DNA of 25,370 bases from Sphingomonadales bacterium (GCA_016872125.1 VHBD01000003.1:1-25370); one strand, 5' to 3'. Positions 1 to 6,122 are shown, counted from the stretch's first letter. The notes: generated by a model from the letters alone, not told the origin. A program made the numbers and translations.

Positions 1-1
1 A

Positions 2-61
2 TTTGTGGAGGAGGTTAGTGAAAGGATTCAAACTTTACTTCTCCGTTTTGAAAAAGAATAA
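2..61 (+). CDS. Probable C-terminal tail of a gene entering from the left edge (partial)
   Basis: One frame is open from base 2 to a TAA at 59-61. It reads FVEEVSERIQTLLLRFEKE, a charged amphipathic helix that looks like the end of a real protein. The other two + frames are less protein-like. Only 19 residues are visible, so no family can be named. If real, it is an element gene read in the same direction as the serine recombinase that follows about 270 bp later. It could also be a chance open stretch. Confidence 0.35.
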   Translation, partial: FVEEVSERIQTLLLRFEKE

Positions 62-212
62 TTCAGAGTTGGATGGGTTGAATAGATTACTGGGAAAGAT
101 GGTGGGGTAGCATTTTGATGGAATCTCACAGTTAGTTTTCATCAGATGTGGATTCACCCTCAAACTCATAGGGGTGTCAATTTTATCAGTTACTCAAATA
201 CTCCCCTCCCAT

Positions 213-228
213 TTAGGGTATACCTTAA
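213..228. promoter_or_regulatory. 16-bp near-palindrome upstream of the serine recombinase gene
   Basis: TTAGGGTATACCTTAA is symmetric about 220/221 at seven of eight positions per half, and its core GGTATACC is a perfect palindrome. It lies about 105 bp before the recombinase start in the otherwise gene-free stretch 62-333. It could be an operator or a crossover/binding site for the recombinase. A function is inferred from symmetry and position only. Confidence 0.3.
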
Positions 229-267
229 GGAGTAATACCATTCCTATATATAATGTCATAACATGGC

Positions 268-298
268 TTGTTTTGAGGGGTTTTCTTTACTATATTAG
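268..298 (+). promoter_or_regulatory. Candidate Bacteroidota-type promoter for the serine recombinase
   Basis: TTG at 268-270 is followed after 20 nt by TATATTAG at 291-298, which matches five of the six fixed positions of the TAnnTTTG -7 element. Transcription would begin near 305, leaving a leader of about 30 nt before the ATG at 334. The rest of 62-333 shows no convincing gene. Confidence 0.4.
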
Positions 299-333
299 GG
301 TTCAGACACGACCACCCTTAAACTGTAGTAAAA

Positions 334-936
334 ATGAAGGTATTCTATTCACGAGTTTCCACCTCTGAACAAAACGATGAACGACAACTCCAAAACCTCA
401 AAGGATTTGATTACATCCTCTCCGATAAATGTAGTGGGAGTATCCCATTGTGGGAGAGACCGAAGGGGAAGGGGTTAAAAGAACTGATTGATACCCATCA
501 GTTGGAACTGTTGGAAATCCACTCCATTGATAGGTTAGGAAGAAATATGATGGATGTTTTGGGGGTATGGAGTGAATTAACCCAAAAGGGTATCACCATT
601 GTTTGTAGAAATCCATCCCTTCGTAACCTAACGGATGAAGGTAAAATAGATAAATTCTCTCAATTGATGATGGGTATCCTATCAACGATGAGTGATTTTG
701 AACGAAATCTGATAAGGGAGAGACAGATGGAGGGGATACGAATCCGAAAAGAAAGAGGATTGTATGGGGGAAGGAAAATCGGTTCTAAAATGGATACCAC
801 CCAATTTCTTCAGAAAGAGAAATCCCAAAAAATCATCGAATACCTCAAAAAGGGGTATACCCACAACGAAATCTCCAAAATCCTCCGATGTTCACCCTCT
901 ACAATTCAGAAGGTTAAGGGGATGGTGGAGGGGTGA
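334..936 (+). CDS. Serine recombinase, resolvase/invertase family
   Basis: A 200-residue small serine recombinase. The N-terminus reads FYSRVSTSEQ, with the expected nucleophile at S9 in the R-V-S-T motif. IDRLGRN (about 65-71) supplies the conserved active-site arginines. The segment SDFERNLIRERQMEGIRIRKERG (about 117-139) is the long E helix used for dimerisation and minor-groove contact. A C-terminal helix-turn-helix follows (about 165-197, KGYTHNEISKILRCSPSTIQKV). Length and domain order fit Tn3 resolvase and Hin/Gin-type invertases of 180-200 residues. The family cuts and rejoins DNA through a 5'-phosphoserine link, for inversion or cointegrate resolution. No transposase lies beside it, so its substrate is unknown; it may act on the element itself. 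Base composition matches the AT-rich island. Confidence 0.9.
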   Translation: MKVFYSRVSTSEQNDERQLQNLKGFDYILSDKCSGSIPLWERPKGKGLKELIDTHQLELLEIHSIDRLGRNMMDVLGVWSELTQKGITIVCRNPSLRNLTDEGKIDKFSQLMMGILSTMSDFERNLIRERQMEGIRIRKERGLYGGRKIGSKMDTTQFLQKEKSQKIIEYLKKGYTHNEISKILRCSPSTIQKVKGMVEG

Positions 937-945
937 AATAAACTT

Positions 946-999
946 AATTCAAACTGAAAAAATGGATGTTTGAATTCCATTCAAGACCAAATTTTTTTT
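946..999 (+). terminator. Hairpin and T-tract after the serine recombinase
   Basis: AATTCAAAC (946-954) and GTTTGAATT (968-976) form a perfect 9-bp stem with a 13-nt loop. A run of eight T follows at 992-999, 15 nt past the stem, further than in a canonical intrinsic terminator. It lies just after the recombinase stop and before the convergent lipoprotein gene, where a terminator is expected. The rest of 937-1075 is AT-rich and non-coding. Confidence 0.4.
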
Positions 1000-1075
1000 A
1001 TGTTGATTTATGACTTTCAAAATTTTTGTCAGAATTTTGATTGCATTGTTTCTTTTAAAGGTTTTTAATACTTTC

Positions 1076-1570
1076 TTAATCTAAACTACCTACATCTACA
1101 TTGGTTAATCGTAACGCAGTGATTGTAAATGCACCAGTTTTTGTAACAACTGGTGGTGGTGGGCCATTACTTGGTGCACAATAATTGGATCTGTATGTTT
1201 TTTTTGCTTTATAATAATATGTGCCGGGGGCAAGATTACTAACAGTGTAATTGGAAGGTGAATATAGAGTACTTCCTGATTGTGCAAAATAAGTTTCATT
1301 AGCTACGTCAGTTGAAGAATAACCAAGTCCGATTACTACTGTATATGCTTGTTGGCAATTTACATACCATGTATTCCACGAGGCAGTAATGGCTACTTCA
1401 CCTTTATTAGCACAAGCATTATGGCAATCTGAAAGAGTTAAATATTGTGGATTTTCAAAAACTGGCGTACAGTTCCCGTTGTTGCAATTATAACCACTTT
1501 GTTCTTTTTCTTTACAACCATTTACTATTGTAAAAGTAAAGACAAGCAACAGTAGAATTACATTTTTCAT
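1076..1570 (-). CDS. Predicted lipoprotein with a four-cysteine N-terminal motif
   Basis: A 164-residue exported protein. Residues 1-18 form a signal peptide with a long hydrophobic core (VILLLLVFTFTIV) ending V-N-G before C19, an acceptable though not ideal lipobox, so N-terminal lipidation is likely. The mature start carries cysteines at 29, 34, 49 and 53 (C-x4-C-x14-C-x3-C, within YNCNNGNC and LSDCHNAC), probably two disulfides. From memory, similar short Cys-rich units occur in proteins of Bacteroidota and their phages. Residues 58-150 are rich in Tyr, Ser, Thr and Gly with alternating polarity, suggesting a beta-sandwich of fibronectin-III type (NLAPGTYYYKAKKTY resembles a late FnIII strand). 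It lies alone between convergent neighbours in the AT-rich element, so it is probably cargo. No function can be assigned. Confidence 0.65.
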   Translation of the reverse strand: MKNVILLLLVFTFTIVNGCKEKEQSGYNCNNGNCTPVFENPQYLTLSDCHNACANKGEVAITASWNTWYVNCQQAYTVVIGLGYSSTDVANETYFAQSGSTLYSPSNYTVSNLAPGTYYYKAKKTYRSNYCAPSNGPPPPVVTKTGAFTITALRLTNVDVGSLD

Positions 1571-1705
1571 TTTTATTTAGTTTGTTCCCTACTCCTATGG
1601 TTTTTCGGATATACCCCGTTTTTGATGGTATCTGGACTCCATTATTCAAAGTTAACCCGATAGGTTTGAATCTCCAAACACCCTTTAAATGAGGTAAAAA
1701 GTGGG

Positions 1706-1864
1706 TTATTTATTGAAATTCTTCAATAAATCAACGAACAACTTCTTCTTATCCTCATCCATTTGATTTAGTTGGGTGAGGATATCGTTCATTTCAATAC
1801 TTTGTGGGGGGTGGGTGTTATTGGATACTTCGAACGACTTGAAGTGCGAGTTTTTTCTTTTCAT
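1706..1864 (-). CDS. Small 52-residue ORF overlapping the integrase 3' end
   Basis: This reading frame begins with an ATG at 1864, inside the last codons of the integrase gene, and runs in a different frame to a TAA at 1706-1708. The 47-nt overlap would allow translational coupling. The product is highly charged. Its last half, MNDILTQLNQMDEDKKKLFVDLLKNF, resembles the integrase's own C-terminal tail (DIDELVQLFVGLDDEKKKLALQVVRSI): both have D/N-I-x-x-L-x-Q-L, a short acidic turn, then KKKL and a hydrophobic helix. An inverted repeat containing the stop codon lies at its end, where the transcript should finish. It may be a coupled small protein, a frameshift extension of the integrase, or a remnant of a duplicated integrase tail. 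No known family recognised. Confidence 0.45.
   Translation of the reverse strand: MKRKNSHFKSFEVSNNTHPPQSIEMNDILTQLNQMDEDKKKLFVDLLKNFNK
1708..1731 (-). terminator. Candidate terminator of the integrase transcript
   Basis: ATTTATTGAA (1708-1717) and TTCAATAAAT (1722-1731) form a perfect 10-bp stem around a 4-nt loop. Read on the - strand, a run of five T follows after about 8 nt. The stem includes the end of the 52-residue ORF and touches its stop codon. The stem is AT-only apart from one G:C pair, so it is weak. The remaining sequence 1571-1705 holds no gene I can see. Confidence 0.45.
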
Positions 1865-3287
1865 CGTCTAATCCAACGAAGAGTTGAACCAACTCATCAA
1901 TGTCTGATTGTTGGTTTCCATTATCCATTTTGTACAGTTTCTTGCCTTTTTTTAAATCTTCTTTGGTGACAGAGATATATTTTTCAAATTCACTCATCGT
2001 TTTGTGACCTGATAGTTTCATAATGGTTTTGTAGTCCATATTTCCCAAATCAATCATATTCTTGATGTAACTTCTTCTCCCTGAATGGGAGGATATCAAT
2101 TCCCATAGAAATCTATCCTCATCGTTCACAACTTTGGAACCTATTTTTTTGGGATAAGTGACTATACGATTAAAATTTAAATCTTTCAGTAGGAGTTTCA
2201 ACCCTTTATTGAATTTCTGATTACTTTGAGGGGGAAATAAATTTTGAGAAAGAGATTTCCCTTTTGAATACTTTTGAAAAATGAAACTTGAAACATCATT
2301 TGCTGGAACACTTACCCTTTTATCCGTTTTTTGCTGAATCCAAGTAAAGAATGAATCGGAACCTTCAAAACTGAAATGATGAACTTTGAAATAGGGGATA
2401 TCACTGTATCTACATCCGATTGAACACATGAATAGAAAAACATCTTTGACTAACTCCCAATTGGTTACGATTAGTTCACCCCCAAAACTATCTTTCTTCG
2501 TTCCTTCTAATTTTTGACGAACTGAAATAATATGAGGATTAGAACTATAATCTTTTTGCGGTTCATAATTCCATTTGTTGGATTTGAATAATTTCAGTAC
2601 CTCAGATTGGTTGAGATAGATTTTCTCATCCCTCTCAACGATATCGTTTTTACTGAACTTAGGTTTTTTGGTAATGTAACCGACCTGAACACTGTAATGG
2701 AGATATTGGGATAGATTGTCCAAAATCTTATTGATATAACCATTGGATAACCCTCTCTTGACCCAAAGGAACTTTTGAAATTCGTTTTGAAACTGAACTG
2801 AACTTCCTACGATGTAATCAAAAGAGATTTTCATCCTTTTCTCTTTTTCAAAACTTTCAAGGAGGTTTTGAAGGGTTATAATTGTTTTGTAGTAACCACG
2901 GGATTTAGTGAGTTTTGATTCAAGGAACTCTTCAAATCCTTTCCAAAAGGTAATGATTTTCGGAGTGATTTCTTCTTTTGAACGGAGTGAATCCAAATAC
3001 CTCTTTTTAACCAATGAGGGTAAGGGTTCTAACCCCGTTTCTTTCAGTTCAAGAACAATCCGGTCTAAATCGTTCGTTATGACTCTGATTCTACTCTGAA
3101 TTTGGTTCTTATTGGGGGTTCTGGTACTTAATACCCCATTTTGGAGGAATTTGGGGTTAACCCATACCCCTGTGACGATAGATGATTCTTCGGTCCCACC
3201 ATTCAGTTGGGTTTTCCTTAACCTGAGGTATAGGGGACATTCTCCATCTTCATTCGGAGTCGGTTTTACCTTAAGGAAGTACTTCAT
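1818..3287 (-). CDS. Tyrosine recombinase / phage-type integrase
   Basis: A 489-residue site-specific integrase. Residues 1-100 resemble the N-terminal arm-binding region of Bacteroidota integrases (PLYLRLR, then STRTPNKNQIQSRI). About 110-210 is the helical core-binding domain, and about 222-440 the catalytic domain. The catalytic set is complete: R293 (CSIGCRYSDI), K320 or K323, H401 and R404 (SSHSGRRSY), H428 (LSGHKT) and nucleophile Y437 (FEKYISV). A charged tail of about 50 residues follows Y437. The family forms a 3'-phosphotyrosine link and integrates or excises mobile DNA. The start lies about 110 bp from the tRNA-Pro 3' end, which points to that tRNA as target. A match to the -7 element (TATATTTG, 3302-3295) stands just before the ATG. 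The protein is somewhat long for the family, with an insertion around 240-280. Confidence 0.93.
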   Translation of the reverse strand: MKYFLKVKPTPNEDGECPLYLRLRKTQLNGGTEESSIVTGVWVNPKFLQNGVLSTRTPNKNQIQSRIRVITNDLDRIVLELKETGLEPLPSLVKKRYLDSLRSKEEITPKIITFWKGFEEFLESKLTKSRGYYKTIITLQNLLESFEKEKRMKISFDYIVGSSVQFQNEFQKFLWVKRGLSNGYINKILDNLSQYLHYSVQVGYITKKPKFSKNDIVERDEKIYLNQSEVLKLFKSNKWNYEPQKDYSSNPHIISVRQKLEGTKKDSFGGELIVTNWELVKDVFLFMCSIGCRYSDIPYFKVHHFSFEGSDSFFTWIQQKTDKRVSVPANDVSSFIFQKYSKGKSLSQNLFPPQSNQKFNKGLKLLLKDLNFNRIVTYPKKIGSKVVNDEDRFLWELISSHSGRRSYIKNMIDLGNMDYKTIMKLSGHKTMSEFEKYISVTKEDLKKGKKLYKMDNGNQQSDIDELVQLFVGLDDEKKKLALQVVRSIQ

Positions 3288-3294
3288 ACCACCT

Positions 3295-3302
3295 CAAATA
3301 TA
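3295..3302 (-). promoter_or_regulatory. -7 promoter element of the integrase gene
   Basis: On the - strand this reads TATATTTG, a full match to TAnnTTTG. It lies only 7 nt before the integrase ATG (3287), so the transcript would start at or next to the start codon. I do not see a TTG at the usual 17-20 nt spacing, so activity is less sure. Confidence 0.4.
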
Positions 3303-3321
3303 GTACAATCTACAAAAAGTT

Positions 3322-3342
3322 TGGGGACCTATATGGGGACCT
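3322..3342. repeat. Tandem direct repeat TGGGGACCT x2, 12-bp period
   Basis: TGGGGACCT occurs at 3322-3330 and again at 3334-3342, so the copies are spaced by little more than one helical turn. They lie between the integrase gene and the tRNA, where arm-type integrase or excisionase sites are usually found. They also overlap the integrase upstream region, so repressor binding is an alternative. Confidence 0.5.
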
Positions 3343-3348
3343 GACATA

Positions 3349-3396
3349 TTTAGAAAAGCATATGTAACTGATATTCAATTACATAGCCCTTCTAAA
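3349..3396. repeat. Large imperfect inverted repeat next to the tRNA-Pro 3' end
   Basis: The left arm is 3349-3367 (TTTAGAAAAGCATATGTAA) and the right arm 3379-3396. The reverse complement of the right arm differs by a one-base gap and two or three substitutions. The inner 7 bp (TATGTAA/TTACATA) and the outer 7 bp (TTTAGAA/TTCTAAA) are perfect. The 11-nt centre is CTGATATTCAA. It ends 2 bp from the tRNA discriminator base. No T-tract follows in the tRNA's direction, so it is not a typical terminator. It fits an integrase core site or an element-borne regulatory site. Confidence 0.55.
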
Positions 3397-3398
3397 TG

Positions 3399-3473
3399 TC
3401 GGGGTGAGAGGATTCGAACCTCCGACCACACGCCCCCCAGACGTGTACGCTAACCGGACTGCGCTACACCCCG
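3399..3473 (-). tRNA. tRNA-Pro(GGG)
   Basis: On the - strand the acceptor arms CGGGGTG and CACCCCG pair fully, with discriminator A at 3399 and no encoded CCA. The D-arm contains GCGCAG...GTTAGCG. The anticodon stem CACGT/GCGTG encloses loop CTGGGGG, giving anticodon GGG. The T-arm is GGAGG-TTCGAAT-CCTCT. The gene is complete although an element appears integrated at its 3' end, as expected when the element carries an identical 3' segment. Confidence 0.93.
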
Positions 3474-3490
3474 ATGACCTCCTTGAGGCC

Positions 3491-3507
3491 CCCGGTACTA
3501 AACCGGG
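3491..3507 (-). other. Hairpin at the start of the tRNA-Pro leader
   Basis: CCCGGT (3491-3496) and ACCGGG (3502-3507) form a perfect 6-bp stem with a 5-nt loop. It lies just downstream of the tRNA-Pro -7 element, so the primary transcript would begin within or just before it. It may protect or help process the tRNA 5' leader. Confidence 0.4.
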
Positions 3508-3510
3508 TTG

Positions 3511-3540
3511 CAAATATACACCTATGCAGGAACGACGCAA
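3511..3540 (-). promoter_or_regulatory. Promoter of tRNA-Pro
   Basis: On the - strand, TTG (3540-3538), 19 nt, then TATATTTG (3518-3511) matches the Bacteroidota TTG-N17-19-TAnnTTTG consensus completely. The expected start near 3505 gives a leader of about 30 nt before the tRNA at 3473. Confidence 0.65.
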
Positions 3541-3631
3541 GGCCAGAGACCTGGCTAGCCGGTCTAAACGTTTAACAGCGGATATTAGCTTCCTTATGGC
3601 TATTTTGCGCTAGCAATTCAGATAGACAGGG

Positions 3632-4564
3632 ATGAAAGTACTGGTTACAGGGGCTAATGGCTTGTTGGGGCAAAAGTTGCTCCTCCGCTTGGGTCAAGAG
3701 TCAGACCTCCAAATTATGGCAACGGGTCGAGGAGAGCAGCGGCTTAACATGGTACAAGGGTTTTATACCTACAGGTCTCTCGATGTCACCAATCGAGAGG
3801 CAGTCAGGGATTTTATGGCAGAATTTAGACCCAATTGCGTAATCCATACGGCGGCCATGACCCAGGTTGACGATTGCGAGAAAGATCCGAACGCATGCCG
3901 TTTGAACAACGTGGATGCGGTGCGTTTTGTGGCCGAGGCCTGTGAGACCTGGGGGACCCATTTGGTTCATTTGTCGACCGATTTCGTTTTTGACGGGCAA
4001 AGCGGCCCCTATCAGGAAGAGGATGAACCCAACCCCCTGAGTATTTATGGGCAATCCAAGACCGATGCTGAACAAATAATAAGGCAATATGCGGGCCCTT
4101 GGTCCATCGTACGTACGGTGCTGGTCTATGGTTTGGCCGCAGACATGAGTCGTTCCAATATTGTGTTATGGGTCAAAAAGTCTTTGGAAGAAGGCTGCGT
4201 AATTCGTATCGTGTCGGATCAATTTAGAACACCCACCTTGGCAGAAGATTTGGCGGAGGGTTGCTGCCAAGTAGCCTTGCGCAAAGCCACAGGGATTTAC
4301 AATATTAGCGGGGGAGAGTACATGTCGGTGCTGGAAATGGCAAGGCGCATTGCCAGATACTTTCAGTTAAACGAGGAATTAATAGAACCCACCACCACGA
4401 CGGCCTTGGGACAGCCAGCGGCCCGACCACTTTTGAGTGGCTTCCTCATTGACAAAGCCAGGCGAGATTTGGATTATTCTCCCCATACCTTGGAAGAGGG
4501 TATCGCCATGATTTTGGAGCAATTTGTAACCCAATCCAAGAATAATGAACCAATTTCCACTTAA
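3632..4564 (+). CDS. RmlD-like NAD(P)-dependent SDR (dTDP-4-dehydrorhamnose reductase family)
   Basis: A 310-residue extended short-chain dehydrogenase. GANGLLG (7-13) is the Rossmann G-x-x-G-x-x-G nucleotide-binding loop. HTAAMTQVDDCE (72-83) and STDFVFDG (115-122) are typical of RmlD/RfbD. Y139 and K143 (YGQSK) with S115/T116 form the catalytic set. The C-terminal half resembles RmlD (FRTPTLAEDLAEG, then GIYNISGGEYMSVLEMARRIA). RmlD reduces dTDP-6-deoxy-L-lyxo-4-hexulose to dTDP-L-rhamnose. No other rml or rfb genes are nearby, so another nucleotide-sugar or small-carbonyl substrate is equally possible. The ATG at 3632 sits directly before the Rossmann motif. A near-match to a -7 box (TATTTTG, about 3600-3606) precedes it. 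The symporter gene follows after 9 bp, suggesting an operon. Confidence 0.85.
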   Translation: MKVLVTGANGLLGQKLLLRLGQESDLQIMATGRGEQRLNMVQGFYTYRSLDVTNREAVRDFMAEFRPNCVIHTAAMTQVDDCEKDPNACRLNNVDAVRFVAEACETWGTHLVHLSTDFVFDGQSGPYQEEDEPNPLSIYGQSKTDAEQIIRQYAGPWSIVRTVLVYGLAADMSRSNIVLWVKKSLEEGCVIRIVSDQFRTPTLAEDLAEGCCQVALRKATGIYNISGGEYMSVLEMARRIARYFQLNEELIEPTTTTALGQPAARPLLSGFLIDKARRDLDYSPHTLEEGIAMILEQFVTQSKNNEPIST

Positions 4565-4573
4565 TTATTAATT

Positions 4574-6088
4574 ATGAGCAGCAATCATGAGTCATGGGGG
4601 TCCAGATTGGGTTTAATTCTCGCTATGGCGGGGAATGCGGTTGGTCTCGGGAACTTTCTTCGCTTCCCTGTACAGGCTATTCAGAACGGTGGAGGGGCCT
4701 TTATCATCCCCTATTTGGTGTGCTTCCTGTTGATGGGAATTCCCTTGTTGTGGGTCGAGTGGGCAACAGGACGTTTTGGAGGAAAGAAAGGCAACCATTC
4801 AACCCCTTTCATCTTGCATGAGTTGGACCCGAAGCGGGCTCTGTGGAAATATGTAGGTGTCTTTGGGATATTCACCAACATTGCCGTGGCAGCCTATTAT
4901 TGCTACCTGGAAAGTTGGACGTTGAATTATGTATGGATGTTTATTCAAGGTGGATTTGACGGAATGGGACAGGATGGGGTTGCAAATTATTTTGCTTCCT
5001 ACATCACTATGAATCAAAATCATACAGCTATATATTTTTGGGTGCTTTGCCTATTCTTGAATACCTATATTCTTTCCAAAGGACTGTCCGGCGGTGTGGA
5101 GAGAGCAGCCAAAGTTGGAATGCCATTGCTCCTGCTGTTCGGTTTGTTTTTGGCTTACAAAGGCATCACCCTCAAAGCAGGTGAATTTGGGGCCTTGTTG
5201 GATGGAACGGTTGGTTTGAATTTTTTGTGGACTCCTAATTTTGACTCTATTTGGAATACCAAAGTTTGGTTAGCTGCCGCAGGACAAATCTTTTTTACGT
5301 TGAGCGTAGGCATGGGCTCCATACAATGTTATGCGGCCTATGTCCGCAGTAAACAAGATATTGCATTGAACGCCATGTCCGCAGGTTGGATGAATGAGTT
5401 TGTGGAGGTTGTCTTGGGCAGCTCTATTCTCATTCCAATTGCGATTGGTTATTTAGGGGTGGACCAGGTGGTAGAGTTAACCAAAAGTGGCGGTTTGGGA
5501 CTAGGGTTCAAAACCTTGCCGTATTTGTTTACCCAATGGGGCCCTATGATGGGGGCAGTTGCGGGGATATGCTGGTTTGGCCTTTTGTTTTTTGCAGGAA
5601 TTACCTCATCGTTGGCCATGGGGACCCCGGTCATGGCATTTTTGAGGGATGAATTTGGGTGGAAGCGTGGTCCCTCCGCGTGGACTTTTGGGTTAATTGT
5701 TTTGGTTCTGGGTGCGCCCACTGTTTTCTTCTTCAACGAAGGGGTTTTTGACGAATACGATTATTGGGCGGGTACGGTAAGTTTGGTGCTCTTTGCCTTG
5801 CTCGAAGTCATTTTGTTTGCCTGGGTCTTTGGAATGGACAAAGGCTGGAAAGAAATTAACGAAGGGGCCGATATGAAGATCCCAACGGTGTACCGCTTCA
5901 TTATTCAATACGTCACCCCGCTTATTTTGCTCGCGGTCTTTCTGGGATCCTTGCCGGATATTATCTCCAAAATTCAGAACCCAGACAACCATTACGTTCA
6001 GGGAGCCAGGATTCTCTTACTCGCACTCTATGCCGGAATCGCCTACGCTGTTTATGTGGCTTACCGCCGCCGTAAAGCAAGAATTTAA
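4574..6088 (+). CDS. LeuT-type sodium:amino-acid symporter (NSS/SLC6 family)
   Basis: A 504-residue membrane protein with about 12 hydrophobic segments. The N-terminus matches Aquifex LeuT in the same numbering: W8, then AGNAVGLGNFLRFPV, putting N21, A22, N27 (sodium and substrate sites) and R30 (gate) in register. E62 and Y108 (YYCYLESWTL) also keep their LeuT numbers. Further on, F241/T242/S244 (IFFTLSVGMG) correspond to LeuT F253/T254/S256, and T344/S345 (AGITSSLAM) to T354/S355. The sodium and substrate sites therefore look intact, and a small neutral amino acid is the likely substrate. Family members co-transport amino acids with Na+ by rocking-bundle alternating access in the inner membrane. 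The protein is slightly shorter than LeuT, mainly in loops after TM3. A tiny single-helix protein gene follows 34 bp later. Confidence 0.93.
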   Translation: MSSNHESWGSRLGLILAMAGNAVGLGNFLRFPVQAIQNGGGAFIIPYLVCFLLMGIPLLWVEWATGRFGGKKGNHSTPFILHELDPKRALWKYVGVFGIFTNIAVAAYYCYLESWTLNYVWMFIQGGFDGMGQDGVANYFASYITMNQNHTAIYFWVLCLFLNTYILSKGLSGGVERAAKVGMPLLLLFGLFLAYKGITLKAGEFGALLDGTVGLNFLWTPNFDSIWNTKVWLAAAGQIFFTLSVGMGSIQCYAAYVRSKQDIALNAMSAGWMNEFVEVVLGSSILIPIAIGYLGVDQVVELTKSGGLGLGFKTLPYLFTQWGPMMGAVAGICWFGLLFFAGITSSLAMGTPVMAFLRDEFGWKRGPSAWTFGLIVLVLGAPTVFFFNEGVFDEYDYWAGTVSLVLFALLEVILFAWVFGMDKGWKEINEGADMKIPTVYRFIIQYVTPLILLAVFLGSLPDIISKIQNPDNHYVQGARILLLALYAGIAYAVYVAYRRRKARI

Positions 6089-6122
6089 ATTCAAATCCCG
6101 TAATTCCTTCAAACTGAGAACT

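Larger units (their letters stand above)
1..3398. mobile_element. Integrase end of an element integrated at tRNA-Pro (left end outside window)
   Basis: The segment is clearly AT-richer than everything to its right. It carries a serine recombinase, a tyrosine integrase and an orphan lipoprotein, with no housekeeping genes. The integrase start lies about 110 bp from the 3' end of an intact tRNA-Pro gene, the classic arrangement when a tyrosine recombinase has used a tRNA 3' end as attB and restored the tRNA. No second copy of the tRNA 3' end is visible between 1 and 3398, so the distal att site must lie left of the window or be lost. No phage structural or conjugation genes are seen, so prophage, ICE or plain island cannot be told apart. 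The right boundary is inferred from the tRNA end. Confidence 0.6.

Noticed and set aside
221..230. TACCTTAAGG shared with 3267-3276 near the integrase start
   Set aside because: A 10-base match is expected many times by chance in 25 kb; the flanks do not extend the match, so it is not evidence of paired att sites.
174..368. 64-residue + ORF before and into the serine recombinase
   Set aside because: Composition is not protein-like, and it overlaps the real recombinase start in another frame; the region reads as promoter and leader.
3349..3396. Inverted repeat as an intrinsic terminator of tRNA-Pro
   Set aside because: No T-tract follows on the - strand and the stem is AT-rich; an attachment-site role fits the position better, though it is unproven.
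3404..3613. 69-residue + ORF opposite tRNA-Pro
   Set aside because: It is the antisense of the tRNA and its promoter (the familiar RGFEPPT translation of a T-arm).
6030..6122. Upstream in-frame extension of the 47-residue membrane protein
   Set aside because: It would overlap the end of the symporter gene in another frame and add a poorly hydrophobic, basic stretch; the ATG at 6123 gives a clean short membrane protein.
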